A DNA stretch of 64,000 bases from Methylobacterium variabile (lineage in GTDB: Bacteria > Pseudomonadota > Alphaproteobacteria > Rhizobiales > Beijerinckiaceae), in the NCBI RefSeq assembly GCF_001043975.1, contig NZ_LABY01000053.1:31693-95692 (forward strand), given 5' to 3'. Positions 1 through 8,323 of this stretch are shown in pieces (within the stretch, counting starts at the first letter, position 1; each line of letters starts with the position of its first letter). A program made the translations under genes and the position numbers. Below the pieces are notes generated by a model that saw nothing but the letters and a program-made list of their open reading frames with translations, was not told the origin of the DNA and did no database searches.

Positions 1-754
1 TCTCGGGATCGTCGTTGACCTGGCTGAGCAGCACCGACTGGCTCACCATCGGGATCCCGGCATCGACGAGGCGGGCGATGGCGGCGCGGGCCCCTTCCGA
101 GAATTCCCGCGGGTGGTTGGCGTGGAGCGCCACGAACACCGCGCCGCCGAACGCCTTGAGCGCCCCGATCAGGTCCGCGTCGACCCGGGCCGGATCGACG
201 ACGGGCACGCGGGTGTGCAGGCGCAGCACGCGGACGTGGGGCACGACCCGCAGGGCGGCGGCGATGCGGCCGAGCCGCCGGGGCGAGAGGACGAGCGGAT
301 CGCCGCCGGTGATCACCACCTCCCAGATCTCCGGGTGGTCGGCGATGTAGGCGAGCGCGGCGTCGAGCTCCGCCTCGGTGAGGCTCCCCTGCCCCTCCGG
401 CCCGACCACCTCGCGCCGGAAGCAGAAGCGGCAATAGACCGGGCAGACGTGCAGCGGCTTGAGCAGCACCCGGTCGGGGTAGCGGTGGACGATGCCGGGC
501 AGCGGGGCATGGGCCCCGTCGCCGATCGGGTCGGCCCGCTCCTCCGGGGCGGTGACGAGTTCCTCCGCCCGCGGCACGAACTGGCGGCCGACGCCGTCGT
601 CCGGGTCCTCGATCAGGTCCGCCATCGCGGGGGTGATCGACACTGCGTAGCGCGCCGCGACCCGCTCCAGCGCCGGCAGCCGCTCGGCCGTCACGAGGCC
701 CCGCTCCGCGAGCGCCGCCGGGCCGCGCAACGGCGCGCGCACCGCACCGGTCAT
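1..754 (-). CDS. epmB: EF-P (R)-beta-lysine pathway enzyme: lysine 2,3-aminomutase EpmB (3' end outside window)
   Basis: This is a radical-SAM lysine 2,3-aminomutase of the EpmB type, which converts L-alpha-lysine to beta-lysine for attachment to elongation factor P. About 251 codons are visible; the C-terminus runs off the left edge. The radical-SAM Fe-S motif CPVYCRFC is at residues 104-111 (Cys 104, 108, 111), followed by the TGGDPL segment typical of the family. The ATG lies inside the stop of epmA as an ATGA overlap, so the two are translationally coupled. The neighbouring efp and epmA make the EF-P role, rather than lysine catabolism, by far the more likely. Family and context are clear; the enzyme's exact product stereochemistry is inferred from the family. 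Confidence 0.9.
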   Translation of the reverse strand, partial: MTGAVRAPLRGPAALAERGLVTAERLPALERVAARYAVSITPAMADLIEDPDDGVGRQFVPRAEELVTAPEERADPIGDGAHAPLPGIVHRYPDRVLLKPLHVCPVYCRFCFRREVVGPEGQGSLTEAELDAALAYIADHPEIWEVVITGGDPLVLSPRRLGRIAAALRVVPHVRVLRLHTRVPVVDPARVDADLIGALKAFGGAVFVALHANHPREFSEGARAAIARLVDAGIPMVSQSVLLSQVNDDPE

Positions 755-1803
755 CGCGGGCCCTCGGCCACGGGAGTCCAGATCACCTCCTCGATCCGGC
801 GGGCGCCGGTCGCCAGCATCACGAGGCGGTCGAAGCCGAGCGCGATGCCGCTCGCCTCGGGCATCCGGCCGAGGGCGGCGAGGAAATCCTCGTCGAGGGG
901 GTAGCGCTCGCCGTAGATCCGCTCCTTCTCGTCCATCTCGGCGGCGAAGCGCCGGCGCTGCTCTGCCGGATCGGTCAGCTCGCCGAAGGCGTTGGCGAGC
1001 TCGACGCCGCAGCAATAGAGCTCGAAGCGCTCCGCCACCCGCGGGTCGCCGGGGCTCGGCCGGGCGAGCGCCGCCTCGGGGATCGGGTACTCGCACAGGA
1101 TCGTCGCCCGGCCCCGGCCGAGCATCGGCTCGACCCGCTCCACCATCACCCGGCTCACGAGGTCGGCCCAGGTGTCGTCGGGGGCGGTCCGGATGCCCGC
1201 CCGCCCGAGCGCCGCGGCGAGCGCCGCGCCGTCCGTGCTCCCATCGGGCGCGACCGTCGCCAGGAGGTCGATGCCGGCGTAGCGGGCGAAGGCCTCGGCG
1301 ACGCTCACGCGCTCCGGCTCGGCGAAGGGGTCGGCCTCGACCCCGCGCCAAGTGAAGGTCCGCGTACCGGCGGTCTCGGCGGCGAGGCTGAGCAGGGCGG
1401 CGCAGTCGCGCATCAGGCTGTCGTAGGTCTCCCCCGCCCGGTACCACTCGAGCATGGTGAATTCCGGGTGGTGCAGGGGTCCGCGCTCGCGGTTGCGGTA
1501 GACCGGGCCGAGGCTGAACAGGCGCCGCTCGCCCGCCGCCAGCAGCTTCTTGCAGGCGAATTCCGGCGAGGTGTGCAGGTAGAGCGGCCGCTCCGCGCCG
1601 TCCGGCCCGATCTCCCGGGTGCCGAAGGCCGAGAGATGCGCCTCGTTGCCCGGCGAGATCTGGAGGGCGGCGGCCTCGACCTCGACGAAGTCGCGGGCCG
1701 AAAACCAGCCCCGCAGCGACGCGGCGATGCGGTTGCGCAGGAGGAGCCGCGGCCGGCGGTCGGCGTGGACGTGGGGGGCCCACCAGGGCGAGGCGGCGGT
1801 CAT
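751..1803 (-). CDS. epmA: EF-P--lysine lysyltransferase EpmA (PoxA/GenX)
   Basis: This is a paralogue of the class II lysyl-tRNA synthetase catalytic core that lacks the anticodon-binding domain and loads (beta-)lysine onto EF-P. About 350 residues, as usual for the family. Class II motif 2 is visible as HPEFTMLEWYR and motif 3 as GIALGFDRLVM near the C-terminus. I place the start at the ATG giving MTAASPWW; an ATG 27 bases upstream is also in frame, and neither has a strong ribosome-binding site. It overlaps epmB by four bases (ATGA) and is divergent from efp with about 190 bases between them, so the substrate and both modifying enzymes sit in one locus. Confidence 0.93.
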   Translation of the reverse strand: MTAASPWWAPHVHADRRPRLLLRNRIAASLRGWFSARDFVEVEAAALQISPGNEAHLSAFGTREIGPDGAERPLYLHTSPEFACKKLLAAGERRLFSLGPVYRNRERGPLHHPEFTMLEWYRAGETYDSLMRDCAALLSLAAETAGTRTFTWRGVEADPFAEPERVSVAEAFARYAGIDLLATVAPDGSTDGAALAAALGRAGIRTAPDDTWADLVSRVMVERVEPMLGRGRATILCEYPIPEAALARPSPGDPRVAERFELYCCGVELANAFGELTDPAEQRRRFAAEMDEKERIYGERYPLDEDFLAALGRMPEASGIALGFDRLVMLATGARRIEEVIWTPVAEGPR

Positions 1804-1990
1804 GCTGAGGTCACTGCGCGAGGCGATCATCGGGTGGCGGGCGACTGGCGGTGGCGCCTGAGATGCGATAGGGCGGGCCGAAGGCTTCGTCTGCCGGCGC
1901 GGCCGAGCGCCCGCGGCCCGGCAGACAGGCGCCCGCGGCTTGGCGGACGCCGCCGCTCCCTGTCAACGCTCTCAGACCAGGATTCGCCCC

Positions 1991-2560
1991 GTGCCGAAGG
2001 TGATCGCCAGCTCTCTCCGCAAAGGCAATGTCGTCGACAAGGACGGCCGGCTCTACGTGATCCTCTCCGCCGAGAACATCCACCCCGGCAAGGGCACGCC
2101 GGTGACCCAGCTCGACATGCGCCGGATCACCGACGGGGTGAAGATCTCGGAGCGCTACCGCACCACCGAGCAGGTCGAGCGCGCCTACGTCGAGGACCGG
2201 GAGCACACCTACCTCTACAGCGACGCCGAGGGGTTCCACTTCATGAATCCAGAATCCTACGAGCAGCTCGCAGTGCCGGAGGACGTGATCGGCGACCAGG
2301 CCGCCTACCTGCAGGAGGGCATGGCGGTGATGCTCTCGACCCATAACGGCGTGCCGCTGGCGATCGAGCTGCCCCAGCGCGTGACCCTGGAGATCACCGA
2401 CACCGAGCCGGTGACCAAGGGCCAGACCGCGTCCTCGTCCTACAAGCCCGCCACGCTCTCGAACGGCGTGCGCACCCTGGTGCCGCCCCACATCTCCACC
2501 GGCACCCGCGTCGTCATCATGACGGCGGACGGCTCCTACGTCGAGCGCGCCAAGGACTGA
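1991..2560 (+). CDS. efp: elongation factor P
   Basis: EF-P enters the ribosomal E site and relieves stalling at polyproline stretches. The protein is 189 residues, the normal length, with the N-terminal KOW-like domain and two OB domains. The modified lysine is Lys34 within HPGKGTP, the position modified in Escherichia coli, and it matches the presence of epmA and epmB next door. I use the GTG start because the family begins M-(P/K)-KVIASS; an upstream in-frame ATG would add 17 residues not found in EF-P. Its closest relatives should be other alphaproteobacterial EF-P proteins. Confidence 0.97.
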   Translation: MPKVIASSLRKGNVVDKDGRLYVILSAENIHPGKGTPVTQLDMRRITDGVKISERYRTTEQVERAYVEDREHTYLYSDAEGFHFMNPESYEQLAVPEDVIGDQAAYLQEGMAVMLSTHNGVPLAIELPQRVTLEITDTEPVTKGQTASSSYKPATLSNGVRTLVPPHISTGTRVVIMTADGSYVERAKD

Positions 2561-2610
2561 GGTCCGGCGGGCGGCGCGCCGCCGCCCGACCGCAGGATTC
2601 CCCCGGGCGG

Positions 2611-3636
2611 CTACGCGCCGCCCGCAGCCCGGAAGCACGACCGGGATGCCTCGAGCGCCCGCGCCTGGTCCTCCGCCGTGAAGGCGCTCCCCGCGGCCGC
2701 CTGCCACAGGCCGTCCCGGCGCAGCCGCTCGAGCACGCAGCGCGCCGCCACCCGGCAGGCCGCTTCGCCGCCGCCGGCCTCGGCGCAGTTCGCCCGATAC
2801 TCGCGCAGGAACTGGGCCTCCCCGGCCCGCGGATGCGGCCCGGTGAGCGCCGCGACCCCGTAGAGCAGCCCGAGCAGCACCGGCTGGTGCACGAGGTAGA
2901 CCGCGAGGCTGTGCCGCCCCGCCGCGGCCGCGAGCCGCGCCGCCGGGCGCCGTGGCGCCCAGGTCCCGAGCCGCGAGGCCGCGAGGCGCGGCAGCCCGAT
3001 CCGCCCGAGCTCCACCCCCGCCAGCACGAAGCCGAACCAGGGAAACAGCGGCACGTAGTCGTTCGTCGTCGGCACCGTGGCGCCGAGACCGAGGAAGAGC
3101 AGCGCCGGCGTGTCGAGGAAGCCCGGCACTCCCGCCGCCGCGGCGAGCGCCGGCCCGGCGAGGACAATCGCCGCGGCGAGCCCGACGAGCGGCAGCGGCG
3201 CCGACAGGGCCGGCAGCGCCAGCACGCTCGAGACGGCGATGCAGTGCAGGATGCCGAAGAAGATCCAGGAGCCGGGAAAGGCCCAGAGGGTCGCGAGCGA
3301 GATCAGCCCGGCCGCCGCCGCGATGCGGCCGAGCCGCCGGAGATAGGGGCGCCACCACCCTGACCTGCGTCCCCGGGCGAGCACGAGGCTCACCCCGACG
3401 AGCATCAGGAAGCTCGCGGCGATGCCGTGCGCCGCCGCCCGGCCCGCCGGCGACAGGGCGGCGTTCTCGGGCGTCAGCCGCAGGAAGCCGAGGTCCCAGG
3501 TCAGGTGGTAGAGGGCCATTGCCAGGAGGGCGAGGCCCCGGGCGAGATCGATGATCGCGAGGCGCCGGGCCGGCGCGGCACTGGGGGTCGGGGTCGGAAT
3601 CGGGTCTCTCCGGGACGGCGGCACCGGTGCCGTCAT
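2611..3636 (-). CDS. DUF1624 / heparan-alpha-glucosaminide N-acetyltransferase-like membrane protein
   Basis: An integral membrane protein of about 341 residues with many hydrophobic segments. The N-terminal part reads RLAIIDLARGLALLAMALYH, the signature of the DUF1624 (HGSNAT catalytic-like) family, whose eukaryotic member acetylates glucosamine across the lysosomal membrane. In bacteria the substrate is unknown. The start at MTAPVPPSRR is chosen; a longer ORF begins 26 codons upstream but that extension is arginine/proline-rich and non-conserved in appearance. The last 70 residues are hydrophilic with several cysteines. It converges on efp and is not obviously in an operon. Confidence 0.8.
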   Translation of the reverse strand: MTAPVPPSRRDPIPTPTPSAAPARRLAIIDLARGLALLAMALYHLTWDLGFLRLTPENAALSPAGRAAAHGIAASFLMLVGVSLVLARGRRSGWWRPYLRRLGRIAAAAGLISLATLWAFPGSWIFFGILHCIAVSSVLALPALSAPLPLVGLAAAIVLAGPALAAAAGVPGFLDTPALLFLGLGATVPTTNDYVPLFPWFGFVLAGVELGRIGLPRLAASRLGTWAPRRPAARLAAAAGRHSLAVYLVHQPVLLGLLYGVAALTGPHPRAGEAQFLREYRANCAEAGGGEAACRVAARCVLERLRRDGLWQAAAGSAFTAEDQARALEASRSCFRAAGGA

Positions 3637-3894
3637 AGCCGAGCCCGGCCTCCGCGCCGGTGCCTGCGGCGAAAACGCGCAGGCGTGGGGCCGCGGCCGC
3701 GGATGGAGCCTCAACCGGTGCGCGTTGCCCTGCGAAGCTGCCTCTGCGAATTGCAGAATGCGCGGCGGAAGGGCGAATCCGGCGAGGACATGCGGGATCG
3801 GCGTCTCAACTCGGCGGATTCGGGCTTCCCCGAAGTCATGACTTTGTTAATCTGCCGGTGAAGCGCGCGACGCGATTCGAGTGGGTTGCTTACG

Positions 3895-4515
3895 ATGTCG
3901 GACGAGTTCGGTTCAGGCCCTGCCGGGGAGCGGTCGGGAGGCCCGTTCGGTGAGGGCATGCGCGAGGCCCGGGCCGGGCTCGAGGCGGCGGAACGGCCGG
4001 TCGAACTCGTCGAGGTCAGCGGCCGCATCAAGTGGTTCGACGTCGCGAAGGGATTCGGCTTCATCGTTCCGGACAGCGGCGCGCCCGACGTCCTGCTCCA
4101 CGTCACCTGCCTGCGCCGCGACGGCCATCAGAGCGCCAGCGAGGGCGCCCGGATCGTCGTCGAGGCGGTTCAGCGCCCGCGGGGCTGGCAGGCCTTCCGG
4201 GTGGTCTCCCTCGACCAGTCGACGGCGACCCATCCGGCCGAGCTGCCGATGCCGCGCACCCACGTGACCGTGGTGCCGACCAGCGGGCTGGAGAGCGCGG
4301 TCGTGAAGTGGTTCAACCGCCTGCGGGGCTTCGGCTTCCTCAGCCGGGGCGACGGCACGCCGGACATCTTCGTGCACATGGAGACCCTGCGGCGCTACGG
4401 CATCGCCGAGCTGAAGCCGGGCGAGCACGTCATGGTGCGCTACGGCGACGGGTCGAAAGGCCTGATGGCAGCCGAGGTGCGCCTGGCCGAGGGTGGGCCG
4501 CCCTCCTCGCATTGA
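3895..4515 (+). CDS. cold-shock protein with two CSD domains
   Basis: About 206 residues containing two cold-shock domains in tandem, separated by a short linker. Domain 1 starts [16 protein letters not shown] (residues about 40-105) and domain 2 starts [16 protein letters not shown] (residues about 130-195). Both carry the RNP1-like KGFGFI/RGFGFL and RNP2-like VLLHV/IFVHM motifs that bind single-stranded RNA or DNA. Double-CSD proteins of this size are typical of Hyphomicrobiales, in contrast to the 70-residue single-domain CspA. The ATG is preferred over a TTG nine bases upstream. The first 35 residues look disordered. Confidence 0.9.
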   Translation: MSDEFGSGPAGERSGGPFGEGMREARAGLEAAERPVELVEVSGRIKWFDVAKGFGFIVPDSGAPDVLLHVTCLRRDGHQSASEGARIVVEAVQRPRGWQAFRVVSLDQSTATHPAELPMPRTHVTVVPTSGLESAVVKWFNRLRGFGFLSRGDGTPDIFVHMETLRRYGIAELKPGEHVMVRYGDGSKGLMAAEVRLAEGGPPSSH

Positions 4516-4590
4516 GGCCGTCCGGCCCGGCCGCGCGTTTCCGTGACGGCCCGGGCTCCCCGTCGCCCGTCGAGACCCTAGCTCAGCTCC

Positions 4591-5082
4591 ATGTCGCTCC
4601 GCTCCGCACGGCCCGTGGCCGCCCTTCCGCGCCGGCTCCTCGCCGTGCTCGTCCTTCTGCTCCTGCCCGCGCTGGCGCCCTCCGGGGCGCTGGCCGACGG
4701 GCCGTTCGAGCCCCTGACGATCGCCTCTCGCACCGGCCAGCACAGCTTTCAGGTCGAGGTGATGCGGGACGATGCCGGGCGGGCGCAGGGCCTGATGTTC
4801 CGCCGCGCCATGGCGCCGGACCGGGGCATGCTGTTCGACTTCGAGCGCACCGCCCCGGTGTCGATGTGGATGAAGAACACCTACCTGCCGCTCGACATGC
4901 TGTTCATCCGGGCCGACGGCACGGTGGCCCGCATCGCGGCCGATACCGAGCCGCTCTCCACCCGCACGATCTCCTCCGGCGAGCCGGTTCTCGCCGTGCT
5001 CGAGCTCAATGCCGGCACCGCCGCTCGCCTCGGGCTGCGCGCCGGCGACAGGGTCGAGCACCCGCTGTTCCGCGGGCGCTGA
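4591..5082 (+). CDS. secreted DUF192 family protein
   Basis: A 163-residue exported protein. An arginine-containing N-terminus and a long leucine-rich hydrophobic stretch (residues about 14-32) form a signal peptide ending near ALADG. The mature part contains the DUF192 signature GLMFRRAMAPDRGMLF and WMKNTYLPLDMLFI. The biochemical role of DUF192 is not established. The gene lies 75 bases after the cold-shock gene and converges on a small lipoprotein gene, with a hairpin between them. Confidence 0.88.
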   Translation: MSLRSARPVAALPRRLLAVLVLLLLPALAPSGALADGPFEPLTIASRTGQHSFQVEVMRDDAGRAQGLMFRRAMAPDRGMLFDFERTAPVSMWMKNTYLPLDMLFIRADGTVARIAADTEPLSTRTISSGEPVLAVLELNAGTAARLGLRAGDRVEHPLFRGR

Positions 5083-5086
5083 CGGG

Positions 5087-5106
5087 CCGGCGGCGAGAGC
5101 CGCCGG
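5087..5106. terminator. hairpin between convergent genes
   Basis: A perfect 8-bp stem (CCGGCGGC / GCCGCCGG) with a GAGA tetraloop lies in the 30-base gap between the convergent DUF192 and lipoprotein genes. It has no T-tract, so it may work as a bidirectional or factor-dependent terminator, or only stabilise mRNA ends. Confidence 0.5.
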
Positions 5107-5113
5107 GAGGCGG

Positions 5114-5326
5114 TCAGAAGCCGCGGTTCGAGATGCTCGGGATCGACGGCTGGGTGAAGGCGCGGTTCACGTCCGGCCGGCGCTGCGTGCCGTTGGTGTC
5201 GCTCGAGCGCACGTAGTTCTTGGTGTCGAAGGTCTCGGCGAGGCCGGTGCCGCGCGGATCGGTGCTGGTGCAGGCGGCGGCGAGGCCCGCGAGGGTGAGC
5301 GCCGCGGCGACACGGAGGAAACGCAT
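5114..5326 (-). CDS. small predicted lipoprotein
   Basis: A 70-residue protein with a lipoprotein signal peptide: MRFLRVAAALTLAGLAAAC, with lipobox LAAAC giving the lipidated cysteine at about residue 19. The mature part is about 50 residues, polar, without a domain I recognise. It is predicted to be anchored in the inner or outer membrane. The start has charged residues directly before the hydrophobic core, which supports it. Confidence 0.72.
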   Translation of the reverse strand: MRFLRVAAALTLAGLAAACTSTDPRGTGLAETFDTKNYVRSSDTNGTQRRPDVNRAFTQPSIPSISNRGF

Positions 5327-5579
5327 GAGGGGGTCCTGGCTCTGACGGTACGAGCCGGGGTGCCCGGCTCCCGCCCGCCCGTCAAGGCGTCGGCGGCCGG
5401 GCCGGTCGGTTCACGGGCCGGTGTGTCCCCGGGTCCGGTGCATTCTTGGGCGGGGTCCGCGGCTCGCCCCGAGACGAATCCCCTCCCCTGTGCCCGCCGC
5501 GCCGCGGCCGGCGGAATGTGTGGAGGGCCGCGATTCTCCGGCTGGCGGACGCCCCGGGTTTGCGCGAGAGTCCGCGCCG

Positions 5580-5828
5580 ATGAGCAACGTCGTTCCCCTG
5601 CTGCGCCCGCGTCCGGCGCCCGATGCCGCCGCCCGCGCCACCGCGGCGATCGTCTCCGACCTGGTGACGATCGCCGAGCAGCTGCACGACATCGGTGCCC
5701 GGGCTGCCGATCTCGGCCGGCCGCGCACGGAGGCCGAGCGCACGGTGCAGATGGTGCTCGACGCGGTCACGGCGATCGAGCGCGCCCTCGACACGATCAC
5801 GGACGGCGGCGACTACACGCCCTTCTGA
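5580..5828 (+). CDS. conserved small protein, function unknown
   Basis: An 82-residue acidic, mostly helical protein (MSNVVPLLRPRPAP...). No signal peptide or membrane segment. A heptad-like pattern is present in residues 20-75 and the C-terminus is DGGDYTPF. I do not recognise the family. It ends 25 bases before the acetyltransferase gene and is probably cotranscribed with it. A longer ORF upstream in the same frame is arginine/cysteine-rich and was not used. Confidence 0.6.
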   Translation: MSNVVPLLRPRPAPDAAARATAAIVSDLVTIAEQLHDIGARAADLGRPRTEAERTVQMVLDAVTAIERALDTITDGGDYTPF

Positions 5829-5853
5829 ACGGCGTGACGCGGAAGGAGCCCGG

Positions 5854-6306
5854 ATGCCCGTCTCGGTCCGCCGCCTCGCTCCCGCCGACCTCGCGCTCCT
5901 GCGCGATCTCAACCGGCTGTTCGGCGAAGCCTTCGACGATCCCGACACGTACGCGGGCGCCCCGCCCGACGACGCCTACCTGGCAGGCCTGCTGGCGAAG
6001 GAGCACGTCTTCGTGCTGGCGGCCCTCGCGGACGGGGAGGTGCGAGGCGGCCTCGTCGCCTACGCCCTCGACAAGATCGAGCAGGCGCGGCGGGAAGTCT
6101 ACGTCTACGACTTGGCCGTCGCAGGCTCGCACCGGCGGCAGGGCATCGCCACGGCCCTGATCGATCACTTGCGGGCGACGAGCGGCGCCTGGGTGATCTT
6201 CGTCCAGGCCGATCCGGGGGACGCGCCCGCCATCGCGCTCTACACCGGGCTCGGCCGGCGCGAGGACGTGCACCACTTCGACATCCCGGTATCGCCGTCC
6301 CCGTGA
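5854..6306 (+). CDS. GNAT acetyltransferase of the AAC(3)-I family
   Basis: A 150-residue GNAT N-acetyltransferase. It resembles aminoglycoside 3-N-acetyltransferase I along its whole length: LFGEAFDDPDTY near the N-terminus, the acetyl-CoA binding stretch YDLAVAGSHRRQGIATALI, then FVQADPGDAPAIALYTGLG and a closing HFDI. Known family members acetylate the 3-amino group of gentamicin-type drugs. Here the gene sits in ordinary chromosomal surroundings with native codon use and no mobile element, so its natural substrate may differ. A GGAAGGAG ribosome-binding site lies nine bases before the ATG. Resistance activity is inference from similarity only. Confidence 0.85.
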   Translation: MPVSVRRLAPADLALLRDLNRLFGEAFDDPDTYAGAPPDDAYLAGLLAKEHVFVLAALADGEVRGGLVAYALDKIEQARREVYVYDLAVAGSHRRQGIATALIDHLRATSGAWVIFVQADPGDAPAIALYTGLGRREDVHHFDIPVSPSP

Positions 6307-6310
6307 CGCC

Positions 6311-7036
6311 TCACGCCCCGGCGTCGAGCACGCTGCGGAAGACCGCGCCGTAGTGGCAAGCGGCGGCCGCCAGCACGAAGCCGTGCCAGATCGCGTTCTG
6401 GAACGGCAGCTGCCGCCAGACGTGGAAGATCACCCCGAGGGAGTAGAGCAGGCCGCCGGCGGCGAGCAGCCACAGGGCGGGCGGAGACAGGACGGCGATG
6501 ACCGATTCGTAGGCCATCAGCCCGCTCCAGCCCAGCGCCAGGTAGAGCCCGATCGCGAGCCGGTCGAAGCGCCCCGGGAGCGTCAGCTTCACCGCCGCTC
6601 CCGCCGTCGCCACCAGCCAGATCCCGGCGAGCAGCCCGAAGGCGAAGCTGTCGGTGCCGACGAGGGTCACGAGCGGCGTGTAGGTGCCGGCGATCATCAG
6701 GAAGATCGTCGCGTGGTCGGCCCGGCGCAGGCGCCACTTGAGCCGGCCGACCGGACACATGTTGTAGGCCGCCGACGTGCCGAGCATCGCCACGAGGCCG
6801 GCAGCGTAGACGCCCACCGCGACCTGCTCGGCGGGAGCGAGGTTCGACAGTGCGGCGCTGATCGTCAGCGCCAGGGCGCCGATCACGCCGAGGCTCACGC
6901 CGACCACGTGGATGACGCCGTCGGCGAGCAACTCGCGCGGCGTGTAGGTCCAGGCGAGGCTCAGGGGCCGGCCGTCGGGCGCGAAGCGCGCGTTCAGAAC
7001 TGAGGAAGCGTCCAGGGATTGATCCTGCGCAGTCAT
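6311..7036 (-). CDS. trhA: hemolysin III / TrhA family membrane protein
   Basis: A 241-residue membrane protein with about seven hydrophobic segments, belonging to the HlyIII/PAQR-like superfamily. Typical elements are ADGVIHVVG in the first segment, RADHATIFLMIAGTYTPL in the middle, and a histidine (CHYGAVF) in the last segment; these histidines are zinc ligands in relatives. TrhA in E. coli affects membrane energetics and lipid homeostasis; true haemolysin activity is not implied. It converges on the acetyltransferase gene with only a 4-base gap. Confidence 0.85.
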   Translation of the reverse strand: MTAQDQSLDASSVLNARFAPDGRPLSLAWTYTPRELLADGVIHVVGVSLGVIGALALTISAALSNLAPAEQVAVGVYAAGLVAMLGTSAAYNMCPVGRLKWRLRRADHATIFLMIAGTYTPLVTLVGTDSFAFGLLAGIWLVATAGAAVKLTLPGRFDRLAIGLYLALGWSGLMAYESVIAVLSPPALWLLAAGGLLYSLGVIFHVWRQLPFQNAIWHGFVLAAAACHYGAVFRSVLDAGA

Positions 7037-7126
7037 CAGGCCTCCGCTCCTCGGGCCGGGAGACCCCTCCCGGTTGACCGAGGTTAAGCTCCAAGCATGA
7101 ACGTAGGACGAACGTTCCCGCGACGC

Positions 7127-8236
7127 TCAGGCCGCACGCAGCGCGGCGGGAGCGGGCGCGCGGCAGAGCCGGGCAAGAGAGAGGCGGGCATGGGCGCTCG
7201 CCATGCCGAGCACCAGCATCGCGGCGAGCTGGTGGGCGAGGCCCGCCCAGAGCGGCACCACCAGGAGGAGCGTGACGATCCCCAGGACCGCCTGCGCGGC
7301 GACGAGGCCGACGAGCGCGGTGGCACGCCGCGCCGCGCCGGTGCCGGGTGCGGTGCGCCGGGCGTCGAAGGCGTGGAACGCCGCGAGCGCGAGCAGCGCG
7401 TAGGCGGTCAGGCGGTGGTTGAACTGCACCAGGGCGACGTTGTCGACGAAGTTCTCGATCCACGGCGTGACGGCGAACAGGCCGCCGGGGGCGAACCCGC
7501 CATCCATCAGCGGCCAGGTGTTGTAGGTCAGCCCCGCCTTCGAGCCCGCGACGAGGCCGCCGAGCGCGATCTGCACCAGCACCAGCGCCATCAGGGCGAG
7601 CGCGGTGCGCGACAGCCGCGCCGGCACGACCTCGTCGCGCTTGGCGTCGAGCCCGGAGGCGAGCCAGACGAGGCCGGCGTAGATCGCGCTCGCCAGGGTC
7701 AGGTGCAGGGCGAGCTTGAGGGGCGCCACGGCGGTCATGCCCGGCTGCAGGCCGGACGCGACCATGATCCAGCCCACGGCGCCCTGCAGGCCGCCGAGCA
7801 GCCCGAGGCCGAGGAGGCTCAGGGACAGGCGCCGGTCGAGCTGGCCGCGCCACCAGAAGAACAGGAGCGGCAGGAAGAACGCCAGGCCGAGCAGCCGGCC
7901 GAGCAGCCGGTGGCCCCACTCCCAGAAGTAGATGAACTGGAAATCGGACAGGCTCATGCCCTGGTTGAGCAGCCGGTACTGCGGCGTCGCCTGGTACTTG
8001 GCGAATTCCTCGGCCCAGGCCTGGCCTGAGAGCGGCGGGATCGCGCCGGTCACGGGCTTCCACTCGGTGATCGACAGGCCCGAGCCGGTCAGCCGCGTCG
8101 CGCCCCCGACCGCCACCATCGCGACCACCATGGCGGCCATGACGAAGAGCCAGGTCCGCACGGCGCGGCGGGACCGGGGTGCCGCGGCGGCGGGCGCCGC
8201 TTGCGGAGCGATGCTGATCGTGGAGGTGCTGCTCAT
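7127..8236 (-). CDS. ctaA: heme A synthase
   Basis: The 369-residue COX15/CtaA protein converts heme O to heme A for aa3-type cytochrome oxidase in the inner membrane. Eight transmembrane segments can be seen. Haem-ligand histidines occur in WEWGHRLLGR, FNHRLTAYALL and GLAHQLAAML. It contains the alphaproteobacterial EFAKYQATPQY loop after the first segment and lacks the cysteine pair of Bacillus-type enzymes, so it is the type-2 form. The gene lies 87 bases downstream of anmK on the same strand and may be cotranscribed. Confidence 0.94.
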   Translation of the reverse strand: MSSTSTISIAPQAAPAAAAPRSRRAVRTWLFVMAAMVVAMVAVGGATRLTGSGLSITEWKPVTGAIPPLSGQAWAEEFAKYQATPQYRLLNQGMSLSDFQFIYFWEWGHRLLGRLLGLAFFLPLLFFWWRGQLDRRLSLSLLGLGLLGGLQGAVGWIMVASGLQPGMTAVAPLKLALHLTLASAIYAGLVWLASGLDAKRDEVVPARLSRTALALMALVLVQIALGGLVAGSKAGLTYNTWPLMDGGFAPGGLFAVTPWIENFVDNVALVQFNHRLTAYALLALAAFHAFDARRTAPGTGAARRATALVGLVAAQAVLGIVTLLLVVPLWAGLAHQLAAMLVLGMASAHARLSLARLCRAPAPAALRAA

Positions 8237-8323
8237 GCGCGCCCGCTTAGCGGCGGGGATGCGGGGTGCGCAACGTCCTGCGGTGCCGCACCGGCCCGGC
8301 TCGCGCGATCCACGGGCGCGCCG

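Noticed and set aside
2568..2592. GC-rich palindrome between efp and the DUF1624 gene as a terminator
   Set aside because: The inverted repeat is made of GGC/GCC runs that arise easily at this base composition; no T-tract.
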